Shown: positions 18,311 through 27,612 of the stretch, piece after piece
Numbering within the stretch: the stretch's first letter is position 1
How the letters are laid out: each line of letters starts with the position of its first letter
Source: Thiorhodovibrio winogradskyi
GTDB lineage: Bacteria > Pseudomonadota > Gammaproteobacteria > Chromatiales > Chromatiaceae
Length of the DNA stretch: 64,000 nt
Assembly: GCF_036208045.1 (NCBI RefSeq)
Contig: NZ_CP121472.1
Span: 2,615,531-2,679,530 of the forward strand
Reading direction: 5' to 3'
Position numbers and translations under genes: made by a program
The notes under the pieces: generated by a model
What the model saw: only the letters and a program-made list of their open reading frames with translations
Databases searched by the model: none
Told to the model about the DNA's origin: nothing

Positions 18311-20995
18311 CTAGTCTTCACCATCCTCAGCCTCACCCTCACCCTCGAGATCCGGGCCATGAACCTCTCCGGCGCCAGGTTCACTCTCCGGCCTGTCCCC
18401 ATCATTGCCGCCGCGCGGGTCGCCAGCCTCGTCATCCTCGCCATCATTGTCGCCATTGAGCGGCACAATGCGTTCGATACCCGCCAAACGCTGGCCATCG
18501 CCCAGATTGATCAGCCGCACGCCCTGGGTGCTGCGACCAAGCAGGGAAATGCCATCGACTGATGTGCGCACCAGGGTGCCGCCGTTGGTGATCAGCATGA
18601 TTTCATCGCCCGGGCGCACCAAGACGGCGCCGATCTGATCACCATTGCGCTCGCTGGTGCGAATGGCAATGATGCCCTTGCCGCCGCGACCCTTGGTCGG
18701 AAATTCCTCGACCGGGGTGCGCTTGCCATAGCCGTTTTCGGTCACTGTCAGCACGGCACCCGGCTCGGCGACAACCAGGGAAATGACGCGTTGGCCCTCT
18801 TCCAGCATCACGCCGCGCACACCGTGGGCGGTGCGTCCCATGGAGCGGACGTTTTCCTCGTTAAAGCGCACCGCCTTGCCGGCGCTGGTGAAAAGCATCA
18901 TGTCCTGGCGACCATCGGTCACGGCGACGCCGATCAGATACTCGTCCTCGTGCAGATCGATGGCGATCAGGCCGCGCGAGAGCGGTCGTGAGAATTCGCT
19001 AATCGGCGTCTTCTTGACCGTGCCCTTGCTGGTGGCCATGAAGATAAAGCGATCCTGATCATATTCCGCCACCGGCAGGGTGGCATTGATGCGCTCGCCC
19101 TGCTCAAGCGGCAGCAGGTTGACAATGGGCCGCCCGCGCGCGCCGCGACCGGCCTGGGGCATCTCGTAGACCTTGAGCCAGTAGACCTTGCCGAAGCTCG
19201 AAAAGCACAGCACGGTGTCATGGGAATTGGCCACGAACAGTCGGTCGATGAAGTCCTCGTCCTTGGTGGTGGCGGCGATACGTCCCTTGCCGCCGCGGCG
19301 CTGCGCCTGATACTCCGAGAGCGGCTGCGCCTTGACATAACCCGCATGTGAGAGCGTCACCACCACATCCTCGGGGGCGATCAGATCCAGCAGCGTGAGA
19401 TCGGTTTGGTCGGTGACAATCTCGGTGCGGCGTGCGTCGGCGTATTGATCTCGGATCGCTGTCAGTTCATCGCGAATCACCTGCATCAGGCGCTCCGGAT
19501 TGCGCAAGATTTCCAGCAAGTCGGCGATTTTCTCGAGGATCTCGCCGAATTCCTTGATGATCTTGTCCTGCTCCAGGCCGGTCAAACGCTGCAGTTGCAG
19601 GTCCAGGATGGCGCGCGCCTGGCGCTCGCTGAGACGATAACGGCCGCTTTGATCGCCCTCCCCGATCAGTCCGAAACGGGCGTCGAGTTCATCCGGGCGG
19701 GTCTCGGCGGCACCGGCGCGCTCAAGCATGCCGGTCACTTGCCCCGCTGCCCAGGTCCGCGCCATCAGGCCCTCGCGTGCCTCGGCCGGGCTGGCCGAGG
19801 CCTTGATCAGCGCGATGACCTCATCGATGTTGGCCAGGGCGACCGTGAAGCCCTCCAATAAATGCGCGCGATCACGGGCCTTGCGCAGCTCGAACAGGGT
19901 GCGCCGGGTGACCACATCACGGCGATGGCGCAGGAAGTATTCCAGCAATTGCTTGAGATTGAGCAGGCGCGGTTGGCCGTCGACCAGGGCCACCATATTG
20001 ATGCCAAAGACGGTCTGCATGTTGGTGTGCTGATAGAGATTATTCAGCACCACCTCGGCGTGGTGGTCGCGCTTGATCTCGATCACCACCCGCATGCCGT
20101 CCTTGTCGGACTCATCGCGCAGCTCGGCAATGCCCTCAAGTCGCTTTTCCTTGACCAGCTCGCCCATTTTTTCGAGCATCCGGGCCTTGTTGACCTGATA
20201 GGGCAGCTCGGTGATAACAATGGCCTCGCGCCCGCTGCGCTTCTGGGTCTCCATCTCGGTGCGCGCGCGCAACTGAATGCGCCCGCGCCCGGTGCGGTAG
20301 GCCTCGCGGATACCGCGCACGCCGTTGATAATGGCCGCGGTGGGGAAATCCGGTCCCGGCACCAGCTCAATCAGGTCTTCGAGGGTGGTCAGGGGTTCAT
20401 CGATCATCTTCAGGCAGGCGTCGATGATCTCGCCCAGATTATGCGGCGGGATATTGGTCGCCATGCCCACCGCTATACCAGAGGAGCCATTGACCAGCAG
20501 ATTGGGAAAGCGTGCCGGCAGGACGGTTGGCTCGTGCTCGGACTCATCGTAATTAGGGATGAAATCGACCGTGTCCTTGTCGAGATCATCAAGCAGGCTG
20601 TGGGCGATGCGCGCCATGCGCACTTCGGTGTAGCGCATGGCGGCGGGTGAGTCGCCATCGACCGAGCCGAAGTTACCCTGCCCGTCCACCAGCATGTAGC
20701 GCATGGAAAAAGGCTGTGCCATGCGCACAATGGTGTCGTAGACGGCCGTGTCGCCATGCGGATGATATTTACCGATGACATCGCCGACCACGCGCGCGGA
20801 TTTTTTGTAGGGCTTGTTCCAGTCGTTGCCCAGTTCGTTCATCGCGAAGAGTACGCGACGATGCACGGGTTTGAGACCATCGCGCACATCGGGCAGGGCG
20901 CGGCCGACGATCACGCTCATGGCGTAATCAAGATACGACTGCCGCATCTCGTCCTCGAGATTAACGGTCAGGACTTCCTTGGCAAAATCCGGCAT
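18311..20995 (-). CDS. gyrA: DNA gyrase subunit A
   Basis: An 894-residue type II topoisomerase subunit that cuts and rejoins DNA for negative supercoiling with GyrB. The breakage-reunion domain shows the catalytic tyrosine in [11 protein letters not shown]. The quinolone-resistance region reads [15 protein letters not shown], with Thr at the position that is Ser83 in E. coli and Asp kept at position 87. The C-terminal part has the beta-pinwheel repeats, including the GyrA box-like QRRGGKG, and ends with a long acidic, Gly-rich tail (about the last 45 residues). It heads the gyrA-protease-serC-serA-pheA-hisC-tyrA block. Confidence 0.97.
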   Translation of the reverse strand: MPDFAKEVLTVNLEDEMRQSYLDYAMSVIVGRALPDVRDGLKPVHRRVLFAMNELGNDWNKPYKKSARVVGDVIGKYHPHGDTAVYDTIVRMAQPFSMRYMLVDGQGNFGSVDGDSPAAMRYTEVRMARIAHSLLDDLDKDTVDFIPNYDESEHEPTVLPARFPNLLVNGSSGIAVGMATNIPPHNLGEIIDACLKMIDEPLTTLEDLIELVPGPDFPTAAIINGVRGIREAYRTGRGRIQLRARTEMETQKRSGREAIVITELPYQVNKARMLEKMGELVKEKRLEGIAELRDESDKDGMRVVIEIKRDHHAEVVLNNLYQHTNMQTVFGINMVALVDGQPRLLNLKQLLEYFLRHRRDVVTRRTLFELRKARDRAHLLEGFTVALANIDEVIALIKASASPAEAREGLMARTWAAGQVTGMLERAGAAETRPDELDARFGLIGEGDQSGRYRLSERQARAILDLQLQRLTGLEQDKIIKEFGEILEKIADLLEILRNPERLMQVIRDELTAIRDQYADARRTEIVTDQTDLTLLDLIAPEDVVVTLSHAGYVKAQPLSEYQAQRRGGKGRIAATTKDEDFIDRLFVANSHDTVLCFSSFGKVYWLKVYEMPQAGRGARGRPIVNLLPLEQGERINATLPVAEYDQDRFIFMATSKGTVKKTPISEFSRPLSRGLIAIDLHEDEYLIGVAVTDGRQDMMLFTSAGKAVRFNEENVRSMGRTAHGVRGVMLEEGQRVISLVVAEPGAVLTVTENGYGKRTPVEEFPTKGRGGKGIIAIRTSERNGDQIGAVLVRPGDEIMLITNGGTLVRTSVDGISLLGRSTQGVRLINLGDGQRLAGIERIVPLNGDNDGEDDEAGDPRGGNDGDRPESEPGAGEVHGPDLEGEGEAEDGED

Positions 20996-21237
20996 GGGCG
21001 TGGCTAATCAGCTTGTTCGCTAAGAGACTGGTTGGGGTGATGATGCGAAATCGCCGTGAAGAAGCGGGCGCTCGCAGGCGAAATGTCGGCGAATTCGGTA
21101 AACTCCCAATAATAACATGAACGCCCCTGAGCGCGTCCGCCTGGCCGTGGAGGGATCTGGCGAGAGCACTCGGAATTAATACCAGATTACCTTTTATATT
21201 AATTACTTAGTAAATCTTAATAAGGATTGACTTTCTT

Positions 21238-21618
21238 ATGTCGTCGCAGCCTTATGATCACTCGGATGACTTCAGTACCGGACTCGAGGACTTCAATGCA
21301 TCGGTGCTAGACGCCTCGCATCGCACCCCAGTGTTGGTCGATTTCTGGGCTGCCTGGTGCAGCCCCTGTCACGCGCTTGCGCCCCATCTATTGCGTGTGC
21401 TCAGTGATTATGATGGGCGCCTGCGCCTGGCAAAAGTGGAAGTGGACGAGGGCGAGAACATGAAATTGGCCGGGCGCTATCGGGTCCGCGGCTTTCCAAC
21501 GGTGATGCTGTTCTGCGCTGGCGAGGAACAAGGTCGTTTTAGCGGTGCTCGCGCTTCACCACAGATTCGCGATTGGCTCGCGGAGCATCTGCCTCGGTGT
21601 TCGAACCAGACAGCCTAA
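21238..21618 (+). CDS. Thioredoxin-family protein
   Basis: A 126-residue cytoplasmic protein with a thioredoxin fold. The active site is WAAWCSPCHAL (Cys41 and Cys44), with Ser-Pro instead of the usual Gly-Pro between the cysteines, which normally alters redox potential. The cis-proline appears in VRGFPTVMLF. It lacks a signal peptide. An AT-rich stretch (21175-21236) with AAGGA about eleven bases before the ATG is the likely promoter and ribosome-binding region. It is divergent from gyrA. The partner reductase and substrates are unknown. Confidence 0.85.
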   Translation: MSSQPYDHSDDFSTGLEDFNASVLDASHRTPVLVDFWAAWCSPCHALAPHLLRVLSDYDGRLRLAKVEVDEGENMKLAGRYRVRGFPTVMLFCAGEEQGRFSGARASPQIRDWLAEHLPRCSNQTA

Positions 21619-21776
21619 TCGCGGCTGCATACACTCACGCACCCTGCAGGGTGCTCTGGGTGAATCCCATCAGCAAGGGCAGGATGACTTTGCCCAGAGC
21701 AAATTTTCGCTATAATTGGGTGCATTAGAAAACGCTGATATTCAATCTTTAACATTGACGGGAACGAGGTATAACC

Positions 21777-22037
21777 ATGCCCACTTACGATTATCGCTGC
21801 GATGCCAATGGCCAGGTGGTGGAGGTCAGCCACCGCATGAGCGAGTCGCTCTCGACCTGGGGCGAGCTTTGCGCGCAAGCTCGGATTTCGTGCGGCGACA
21901 CGCCGGAGGATGCACCCGTCTATCGCATGGCCAACGGCGGTAACCTGATCTCCAGCAACAGCCTAGGTAGCGGTATGGCCCCGGCACCCGCCTGCGGCAC
22001 TGGCGGTTGCTGCCCGAGCGGCATGTGCGGGCTCTAA
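21777..22037 (+). CDS. FmdB-family zinc-ribbon-like protein
   Basis: An 86-residue protein beginning PTYDYRCDANGQVVEVSHRM, the typical opening of FmdB-type putative regulatory proteins. Only one cysteine of the usual first CxxC is present near the start; further cysteines come late (CGTGGCCPSGMC), after a Gly/Ser/Ala-rich stretch. The family is thought to bind zinc and was named for a regulator near formamidase genes, but its role is uncertain. The ATG is preceded by AACGAGGT. It is followed by a palindrome and the convergent DegS-like gene. Confidence 0.75.
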   Translation: MPTYDYRCDANGQVVEVSHRMSESLSTWGELCAQARISCGDTPEDAPVYRMANGGNLISSNSLGSGMAPAPACGTGGCCPSGMCGL

Positions 22038-22051
22038 CTGGTGTCCTGCCA

Positions 22052-22083
22052 GCGGCGAATTGATTCGCGAATTAATTCGCCGC
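22052..22083. terminator. 32-bp near-perfect palindrome between convergent genes
   Basis: The 16-bp arms, built from GCGGCGAATT and ATTCGCG, pair with one mismatch. No T-run follows on either strand, so it is not a classic intrinsic terminator. Lying 15 bp after the FmdB-like stop and 108 bp from the end of the DegS-like gene, it may still act as a bidirectional transcription or mRNA end structure. Confidence 0.45.
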
Positions 22084-22190
22084 GCCAGCGTCTAGATTCG
22101 TGTTTGAGTTCGGTACAAGGGTTCCGGTTTTCCCAGCAACCTCAGACAACATCAAGCCACCGGCTTTGGCCATTGGTCCAAAGGCGGCAA

Positions 22191-23318
22191 CTAGTCCAAA
22201 CGCGGCAATTCCCCACCTAGACTGACGGTCAGCTCCTGCAACTGGCCGCGGCGCCAGATAGCGAGTCTGACCTGCTCACCGATCTGAAAATCTTCCAGAA
22301 TCTCTATCAGATCACCCATGTCCGTGACGGCTCGCCCATTCACCGACTGAATGATGTCACCTGGGATGATCCCGCCGCCGGATGTCAGCCTGGTTGCGCG
22401 CAAACCGGCGCGATCCGCCGGGGAGCCGACCTCGACCCGCAACACCAGCACCCCGCTGACGCCCAATTCCTTTAACACTGCCTGACTGGCGTCATCGTCA
22501 GCAAAAATCCCCAGGCGCGGGCGAATATAGCGCCCATAGGCGATCAACTGTGGGATCACCCGGTTGACGGTATCGACCGGCACTGAAAAGCCGATGCCAG
22601 AGAAGCCTCCGGTCGGGCTGAAAATGGCGGTGTTCACGCCAATGAGTCGCCCGGCGCTGTCGATCAGCGGACCACCGGAATTGCCCGGATTAATGGCTGC
22701 GTCGGTCTGAATCAGACGACGGATTTCAGTGCCGTCCTCAGAGACGATGGTGCGATCAAGCGCCGAGACCACGCCTGTGGTCAGGCTGTAGTCGAGCCCG
22801 AAAGGATTACCGATGGCGAAGACTTTCTGGCCAACGCGCAGATCTTCGCTGGTGCCGATGGTCACCGGACTGGGACCCGCCACCGGTAGTGCGATGCGCA
22901 GCACGGCCAGATCGTGCTCCTGGCTCGCGCCGATCAGATTCGCCGCATAGGTGCGCTGATCCGCCAGCCGCACCTGGGCGCGCGAGGCGCCTGCAACCAC
23001 GTGATAATTGGTGACCAGGTGGCCTTGGTCATCCCAGATGAAACCCGAGCCGGTGCCACGACGCACCTCGGCGAGATTGCGCGTCCAGGGCAAGGCAATC
23101 TCGGAGATGGTCGAAATATAGACCACAGACTGACTGACAAGCTCGAAGATTTCGATGGTTGCCAGTTCATCCGCGGCCAGATCGCCGCGGGCAGTGACCA
23201 CACGTGGCTCGGCGTTGAAGCTGATGAGCCAATGCTCAAACCAAGGGCGAGCGGCCAGAAAGAGCAAAAATGCGATGGCCGCCCAAAACAGCCAGCGCGA
23301 CAGAGAAAAACCATGCAT
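22191..23318 (-). CDS. Trypsin-like serine endoprotease with one PDZ domain (DegS/AlgW-like)
   Basis: A 375-residue protein with an N-terminal membrane anchor (SRWLFWAAIAFLLFLAARPW), then a protease domain with catalytic triad His106 (TNYHVVAG), Asp136 (EHDLAVLRI) and Ser214 (INPGNSGGPL), and a single C-terminal PDZ domain (from about 265). One PDZ and an uncleaved anchor are features of DegS/AlgW, which cuts the anti-sigma factor RseA/MucA in the periplasm in response to misfolded outer-membrane proteins. No anti-sigma gene is adjacent, so this role is inferred from architecture. Confidence 0.88.
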   Translation of the reverse strand: MHGFSLSRWLFWAAIAFLLFLAARPWFEHWLISFNAEPRVVTARGDLAADELATIEIFELVSQSVVYISTISEIALPWTRNLAEVRRGTGSGFIWDDQGHLVTNYHVVAGASRAQVRLADQRTYAANLIGASQEHDLAVLRIALPVAGPSPVTIGTSEDLRVGQKVFAIGNPFGLDYSLTTGVVSALDRTIVSEDGTEIRRLIQTDAAINPGNSGGPLIDSAGRLIGVNTAIFSPTGGFSGIGFSVPVDTVNRVIPQLIAYGRYIRPRLGIFADDDASQAVLKELGVSGVLVLRVEVGSPADRAGLRATRLTSGGGIIPGDIIQSVNGRAVTDMGDLIEILEDFQIGEQVRLAIWRRGQLQELTVSLGGELPRLD

Positions 23319-23702
23319 AATTTAGGGGCTCTGTGGTTTTTATAAGATGTCGGGGCGCCACCGTGCGGTCTGTCCATGCACCCGCAATACCCGCTTGTTG
23401 GAGCGCCCGATTGTCGGAACGCAAGGACAGCATCCGACGAGGCACAGTATACTGTTGCGGTGTTGGTCAGTTGAGACCACTTGCGGTTGATTACGCAAGA
23501 CATCTGGCCTGTTGATCTATCCCGGTCAGTTTGAACCTCAATCGCACGACCATCGTGACGGCTAGGCCCGGTCCCGCAGAGCATCGAGCCCGGTGATCAA
23601 ATCGGGCTTCCAACCTTAGTGAGATCGGCCCGTTCTTGGCAGCCCGTCGTTCTCATCACTTCCCCGTGCAACCCTTAAATGACGAAACTTCAGGAGAGAC
23701 CC
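23319..23702. other. Intergenic region, 384 bp, divergent genes
   Basis: The region lies between the DegS-like gene (minus) and the DUF2892 gene (plus) and must hold both promoters. I see no coding frame with family-like content, no strong repeat and no obvious terminator. Confidence 0.5.
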
Positions 23703-23918
23703 ATGGATCTTCCAAAAAACGTTGGCGATCAAGACCGTAACATTCGCTTCGCCGTTGGTGGCCTGCTGGTGCTGGCCGGTATTTTCACCGGTCAGATCAT
23801 CCTGACCATCCTGGGCCTGGTCGCCGTCGGTACCGCCTATCTGCGCACCTGTCTGGCCTATGTGCCACTCAAGATCAACACCATGAAGGAAGGTGACGGC
23901 AAGACCGAACAGAAGTAA
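23703..23918 (+). CDS. DUF2892 family inner-membrane protein
   Basis: A 71-residue protein starting MDLPKNVGDQDRNIRFAVG, followed by two membrane helices (GGLLVLAGIFTGQIILTILGLVAVGTAYL) and the CLAYVPLKINT end, the pattern of DUF2892/YgaP-like small membrane proteins. The ATG at 23703 has AGGAGAG just upstream, so the longer frame from 23679 is not used. In other bacteria this domain is often fused to or beside rhodaneses; here it stands 70 bp before an ABC exporter gene. Function unknown. Confidence 0.85.
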   Translation: MDLPKNVGDQDRNIRFAVGGLLVLAGIFTGQIILTILGLVAVGTAYLRTCLAYVPLKINTMKEGDGKTEQK

Positions 23919-23988
23919 GCGTCTGACACCAAGACTTGCCAAGGGCGCATGGATGCGCCTGCCTCCCCCCTTCCCCCCCTTCCCCAAG

Positions 23989-24888
23989 ATGCCCGGCAAT
24001 TTTCTGCTCGAAGCACGCGATTTAGTCAAAGACTACCCCGGCGTGCGCGCCGTTGATGGTCTCTCATTTTACGTTCGCCGTGGACAATGTTTTGGCCTGC
24101 TCGGCCCCAATGGTGCCGGTAAGACCACCACCCTCGAAATGCTTGAGGGCATTCTAACGCCAAGCAGTGGCACCATTTTGTTCGACAGTTGCCCACTTGA
24201 TGCCTCCTATCGCGAGCGCACCGGGATTCAATTTCAGGCCACGGCGCTGCAAGACTTCCAGACAGTGGCCGAGTCCCTGGCCATGTTCGCGGCTCTTTAC
24301 CAGCGCCGCGCCAGCCGCTCTAAACTCATCGAAGAGTTGATCGAACTCTGTCACCTCGGCGATATCCTCAAACGCGACACCCGCAAGCTCTCGGGTGGAC
24401 AGCGCCAGCGACTGCTGCTGGCCATCGCGCTGGTCAATGATCCTGACCTGGTGTTTCTCGACGAACCCACCACCGGACTCGATCCACAATCGCGGCGCAA
24501 CTTCTGGGGACTGATCGAGACCGTACGCCGGCGCGGCAAGACCATTGTGCTGACCACCCATTACATGGAAGAAGCCGAGCGCCTGTGCGACCAGATCGCC
24601 ATTATCGATCAGGGCCGCATCATTGCCGAGGGCGTGCCCAAGACACTGGTGCGCGAGCACTTTCCGCGCGCCATGATTCGCCTGCCCGAGAGCGCCTGGC
24701 CAACCGCCAGCCCGCTGCCGGCCGCGGCCCTGGTGCGCAACGGCGAGATCGAAATTCCCACCGCCGAGGTACCGCCCATGCTTGATGAGCTCGAACGCAT
24801 CGGCGCGGAACTGACCGCGCTGCGGGTCGAAACACCCAATCTCGAAGACTTGTTCCTGAAACTCACCGGCCATCGCCTGCGTAACTGA
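23989..24888 (+). CDS. ABC-2 type exporter, ATP-binding subunit
   Basis: A 299-residue ATPase from MPGNFLLEARDLVKDYPG. It shows Walker A (GPNGAGKTTT), the Q-loop, signature LSGGQRQRL, Walker B with D-loop (LVFLDEPTTGLD) and switch His (LTTHYMEEAERLCD), as in DrrA/CcmA-type exporters. The frame extends upstream to 23893 through a low-complexity PPPFPPFP stretch, but the chosen start gives the normal family N-terminus. It is followed after 10 bp by the permease gene, forming a two-gene exporter. Substrate not readable. Confidence 0.9.
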   Translation: MPGNFLLEARDLVKDYPGVRAVDGLSFYVRRGQCFGLLGPNGAGKTTTLEMLEGILTPSSGTILFDSCPLDASYRERTGIQFQATALQDFQTVAESLAMFAALYQRRASRSKLIEELIELCHLGDILKRDTRKLSGGQRQRLLLAIALVNDPDLVFLDEPTTGLDPQSRRNFWGLIETVRRRGKTIVLTTHYMEEAERLCDQIAIIDQGRIIAEGVPKTLVREHFPRAMIRLPESAWPTASPLPAAALVRNGEIEIPTAEVPPMLDELERIGAELTALRVETPNLEDLFLKLTGHRLRN

Positions 24889-24898
24889 GGCCACTGCC

Positions 24899-25972
24899 AT
24901 GTGGGGACGCATTTACGCCATTTTCATCGCGCGCAATCGCGAGTTCTATCGCGACTCCGCCGGCCTGATCTGGAATCTCATCATGCCGGTGATGATGATC
25001 GCGGCCTTCGCCTTTATTTTCGACGGACAGCAGCAGGCGCTGTTCAAGATTGGAGTCATCGGCGCGCCAGCCGCGGACAGTCCACTGGCCAACTTTCTGG
25101 TCAAACCGCAAATTAATGTTATTTCTGTTGTGGATGAGCGCGCGGCCATTGAAGGCGCCATCCAGAAAGTCGAACGCCATCAACTCGATCTGCTGATAGA
25201 GGCCCAGTCACCGCCGCGCTACTGGCTGAACCCTCAGGCCAGCCAAGCGTCCATCCTGGAGGAACTGCTGTTGGCGCAATACCGGCTGGCCCTTCACCCA
25301 ACTGGCATCCCAACCGCGAACCCAAACAGCCCCATCACCGCCCTGCCCCGCCGCCAACTGGCCGATGGCCTGGCGCTGAGCTACGCCGACTGGGCGCTTC
25401 CCGGGGTGCTGGCGATGAATGTGATGTTCTCCAGCCTCTGGGGTGTCGGCTGGGTGGTGGTACGCTATCGCAAAAATGGTGTGCTGCGGCGACTGAAGGC
25501 CACACCGTTGCGACCCATGGAATTTCTGATCGCCCAGGTGCTCTCGCGCCTGATTGTGGTGCTGGGAGCCAGCGCTCTGGTCTATGCCGGTGCTTATTTC
25601 CTGCTCGATCCACCCATGCGCGGCTCCTACCTGGCGCTGATCGCGCTCTATGCTGCCGGCGCCCTGTGTATGATCAGCCTCGGGCTGACGGTGGCCGCCC
25701 GGCTCAAAACCGAGGAACTCGCCGATGGTCTGCTAAACTTGCTGTCCTGGCCCATGCTGCTGCTCTCGGGCGTCTGGTTTTCGATGGAGGGCGCCAGCAC
25801 TGCCGCCCAGGCTATGTCGCGAGTCATGCCGCTGACTTACCTGGTCGATGGAGCGCGGGCGGTGATGATCGATGGAGCCGGCCTGCTTGATGTGCTGCCG
25901 CGGATCGCGTTACTGCTCGGCCTTAGCCTGGTGCTCATGGGCCTGGCCGCGCGCCTGTTTCGCTGGGAATAA
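24899..25972 (+). CDS. ABC-2 type exporter, permease subunit
   Basis: A 357-residue membrane protein. A first helix (LIWNLIMPVMMIAAFAFIF, about 21-39) is followed by an extracytoplasmic domain (about 50-160) and five more helices from about 165 on (VLAMNVMFSSLWGVGWVVV; VLSRLIVVLGASALVYAGAYFLL; LLLSGVWFSMEG). The RKNGVLRRLKATPLRP loop matches the ABC-2 membrane domain. It partners the ATPase directly upstream, 10 bp away. Related pairs export drugs, lipids or copper-linked substrates; nothing here decides which. Confidence 0.88.
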   Translation: MWGRIYAIFIARNREFYRDSAGLIWNLIMPVMMIAAFAFIFDGQQQALFKIGVIGAPAADSPLANFLVKPQINVISVVDERAAIEGAIQKVERHQLDLLIEAQSPPRYWLNPQASQASILEELLLAQYRLALHPTGIPTANPNSPITALPRRQLADGLALSYADWALPGVLAMNVMFSSLWGVGWVVVRYRKNGVLRRLKATPLRPMEFLIAQVLSRLIVVLGASALVYAGAYFLLDPPMRGSYLALIALYAAGALCMISLGLTVAARLKTEELADGLLNLLSWPMLLLSGVWFSMEGASTAAQAMSRVMPLTYLVDGARAVMIDGAGLLDVLPRIALLLGLSLVLMGLAARLFRWE

Positions 25973-26051
25973 AGAACTTATCTTTTCGAATAGGCGCAGC
26001 CTTTGGCCGTCAGTTTGGGGCGCGGGCTAAAGGCTGTCTGCCAGGTCGGAT

Positions 26052-26237
26052 TCAAGCGCCCTGCTTCTGCCGCCATTTCAGATAATGATCGGAACCAACC
26101 CGCAGCATTTTGGCGCCGCACTGCGGACAGGCCTGATCCTGGCAAGGAACTCCGGAGTGGTGCGGAATTCGGGTCTGGCATTTTGGGCAGATACAATCGC
26201 CCCCGGATCCCATGGAATGTTGACGTGGCGCTGGCAT
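26052..26237 (-). CDS. Small zinc-ribbon protein, 61 aa
   Basis: The protein contains GGDCICPKC, then GVPCQDQACPQCGAKML, making two CxxC knuckles plus extra cysteines, and ends HYLKWRQKQ. I recall similar short proteins in anaerobes and sulfur bacteria, close to ferredoxin or iron genes. The ATG at 26237 has a strong AGGAGG eight bases upstream, so the longer frame to 26396 is not used. Metal binding is expected; the function is unknown. Confidence 0.7.
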   Translation of the reverse strand: MPAPRQHSMGSGGDCICPKCQTRIPHHSGVPCQDQACPQCGAKMLRVGSDHYLKWRQKQGA

Positions 26238-26581
26238 CTGACGGCCTCCTGAGGATGGGCAGTGGAACTCATTGGCTGGAGCCTCCATGCGGCGCGGCGA
26301 CAATGATCGCATGAGCCGCACAAGGAAAATTCCAACCGGACGCATCATCCTATACAATTGCGCGAATGCATCGCATTTAGAATGCGCAACAGGCATGGAT
26401 TATTAGGGCACGGGCGTCACCACTCCTGATCGAGCCCTTGAACCATCCCTTGGATCAGACCCGCAATGGCCCAAACCCTTGACTAGGGCAAGGCACAATA
26501 TGCGTGCCTCACGCGCGCCTGAACGCGGGATCATCGCAACCACACAGCGCCCTGACATCCACCAACCAAGAGACCAGCCAA

Positions 26582-27115
26582 ATGATCACCCAAGATCTTG
26601 AAAACAAATTCAATCAGCACATTAACAAGGAAATCTACTCGTCCTACCTCTATCTGTCGATGGCCGCCTGGGCCGATCATCAGGGTCTGCGCGGCTTCAG
26701 CCACTGGATGCGAGTGCAGGCAATGGAAGAACTCACCCATGTGTCGCGCTTTTTCGATTTTCTGACTGATCGCGATGGGCGCGCTCGTCTGTCAGCCATC
26801 GCCGAGCCACCGCATGACTGGGACAGTGCCACCGCCTTGATGGAAGACACCTACCAGCACGAGCTTGAGGTCTCCAAAGGCATTAACGAGCTGGTCAGCC
26901 TGTGCCGCGAGCACAGCGATCACGCCGCCGGCGCCTTTCTGGATTGGTTCGTCAAGGAACAGGTCGAGGAGGAAGCCAACGTCAAGGATATTCTCGACCG
27001 CTTGCGCATCGTCAAGGGCGAGGGCCAAGGCCTTTTAATGATCGACCAGGAGCTTGGCGCCCGCGCCCTACCCTCTTATGATCCGACCCTTGGCTGGATC
27101 GGCAACACGCGCTAA
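26582..27115 (+). CDS. ftnA: Bacterial non-heme ferritin
   Basis: A 177-residue protein starting MITQDLENKFNQHINKEIYSSYLYLSMAAW, with the ferroxidase ligands in the helices NKEIYSSYLY, QAMEELTHVSRFFDF and VKEQVEEEANVKDILDRL. It forms 24-subunit cages that oxidise and store iron in the cytoplasm. The ATG at 26582 is preferred over an in-frame start at 26504 because it matches the family N-terminus. A cupin gene follows after 92 bp. No Fur box was recognised upstream. Confidence 0.93.
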   Translation: MITQDLENKFNQHINKEIYSSYLYLSMAAWADHQGLRGFSHWMRVQAMEELTHVSRFFDFLTDRDGRARLSAIAEPPHDWDSATALMEDTYQHELEVSKGINELVSLCREHSDHAAGAFLDWFVKEQVEEEANVKDILDRLRIVKGEGQGLLMIDQELGARALPSYDPTLGWIGNTR

Positions 27116-27207
27116 TCATCTGCGCCGCTGCCCGCATGACGGGCCGGCGCGCATCCTCCGCCATTCACCAGGCTCTTCACCAGTCAACACTGAATAGGAT
27201 TCCAGCC

Positions 27208-27588
27208 ATGAACCGCGTGCAAACCGGAGACTGGGAGATTTTCCAACTCGCCGACATCGAGAAGCTGATTCCCGATGACGTGCTCTCGATGCGCGAATTC
27301 CTCCGCACCCCTTCACTCAGCTGCTCGCTCTACCATGTTCCCAAAGGCTCCAAGGACATGGCCTCGGCGCATGAGGAGGACGAGGTCTATCTCATCCTCA
27401 AGGGCCGCGGTCGGCTGCGCGTCGAGGACGACGAGCAGCCGGTACAACCCGGCACCCTTATGTATGTGCGCGCTTCCTGCGATCACGCCTTCTTCGAGAT
27501 CGAGGAGAGCATCACCGCCCTGGCTTTTTTTGGCACTGCTGTGCTCCGTGGGGAGGACGCTAGCTCGAGCCATTACCTGAAAACATAA
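27208..27588 (+). CDS. Cupin-domain protein
   Basis: A 126-residue single-cupin protein. The first cupin motif is represented by SAHEEDEVYLILKGRGRL and the second by VQPGTLMYVRASCDHAFFEI; one histidine and two acidic residues of motif 1 and a late histidine could bind a metal. The start at 27208 is in-frame with the family-like beginning (TGDWEIFQLADIEKL). It follows ftnA in the same direction, possibly co-transcribed. Substrate unknown. Confidence 0.8.
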   Translation: MNRVQTGDWEIFQLADIEKLIPDDVLSMREFLRTPSLSCSLYHVPKGSKDMASAHEEDEVYLILKGRGRLRVEDDEQPVQPGTLMYVRASCDHAFFEIEESITALAFFGTAVLRGEDASSSHYLKT

Positions 27589-27612
27589 GAGCGGGTGGTC
27601 CGCGCGAACCGA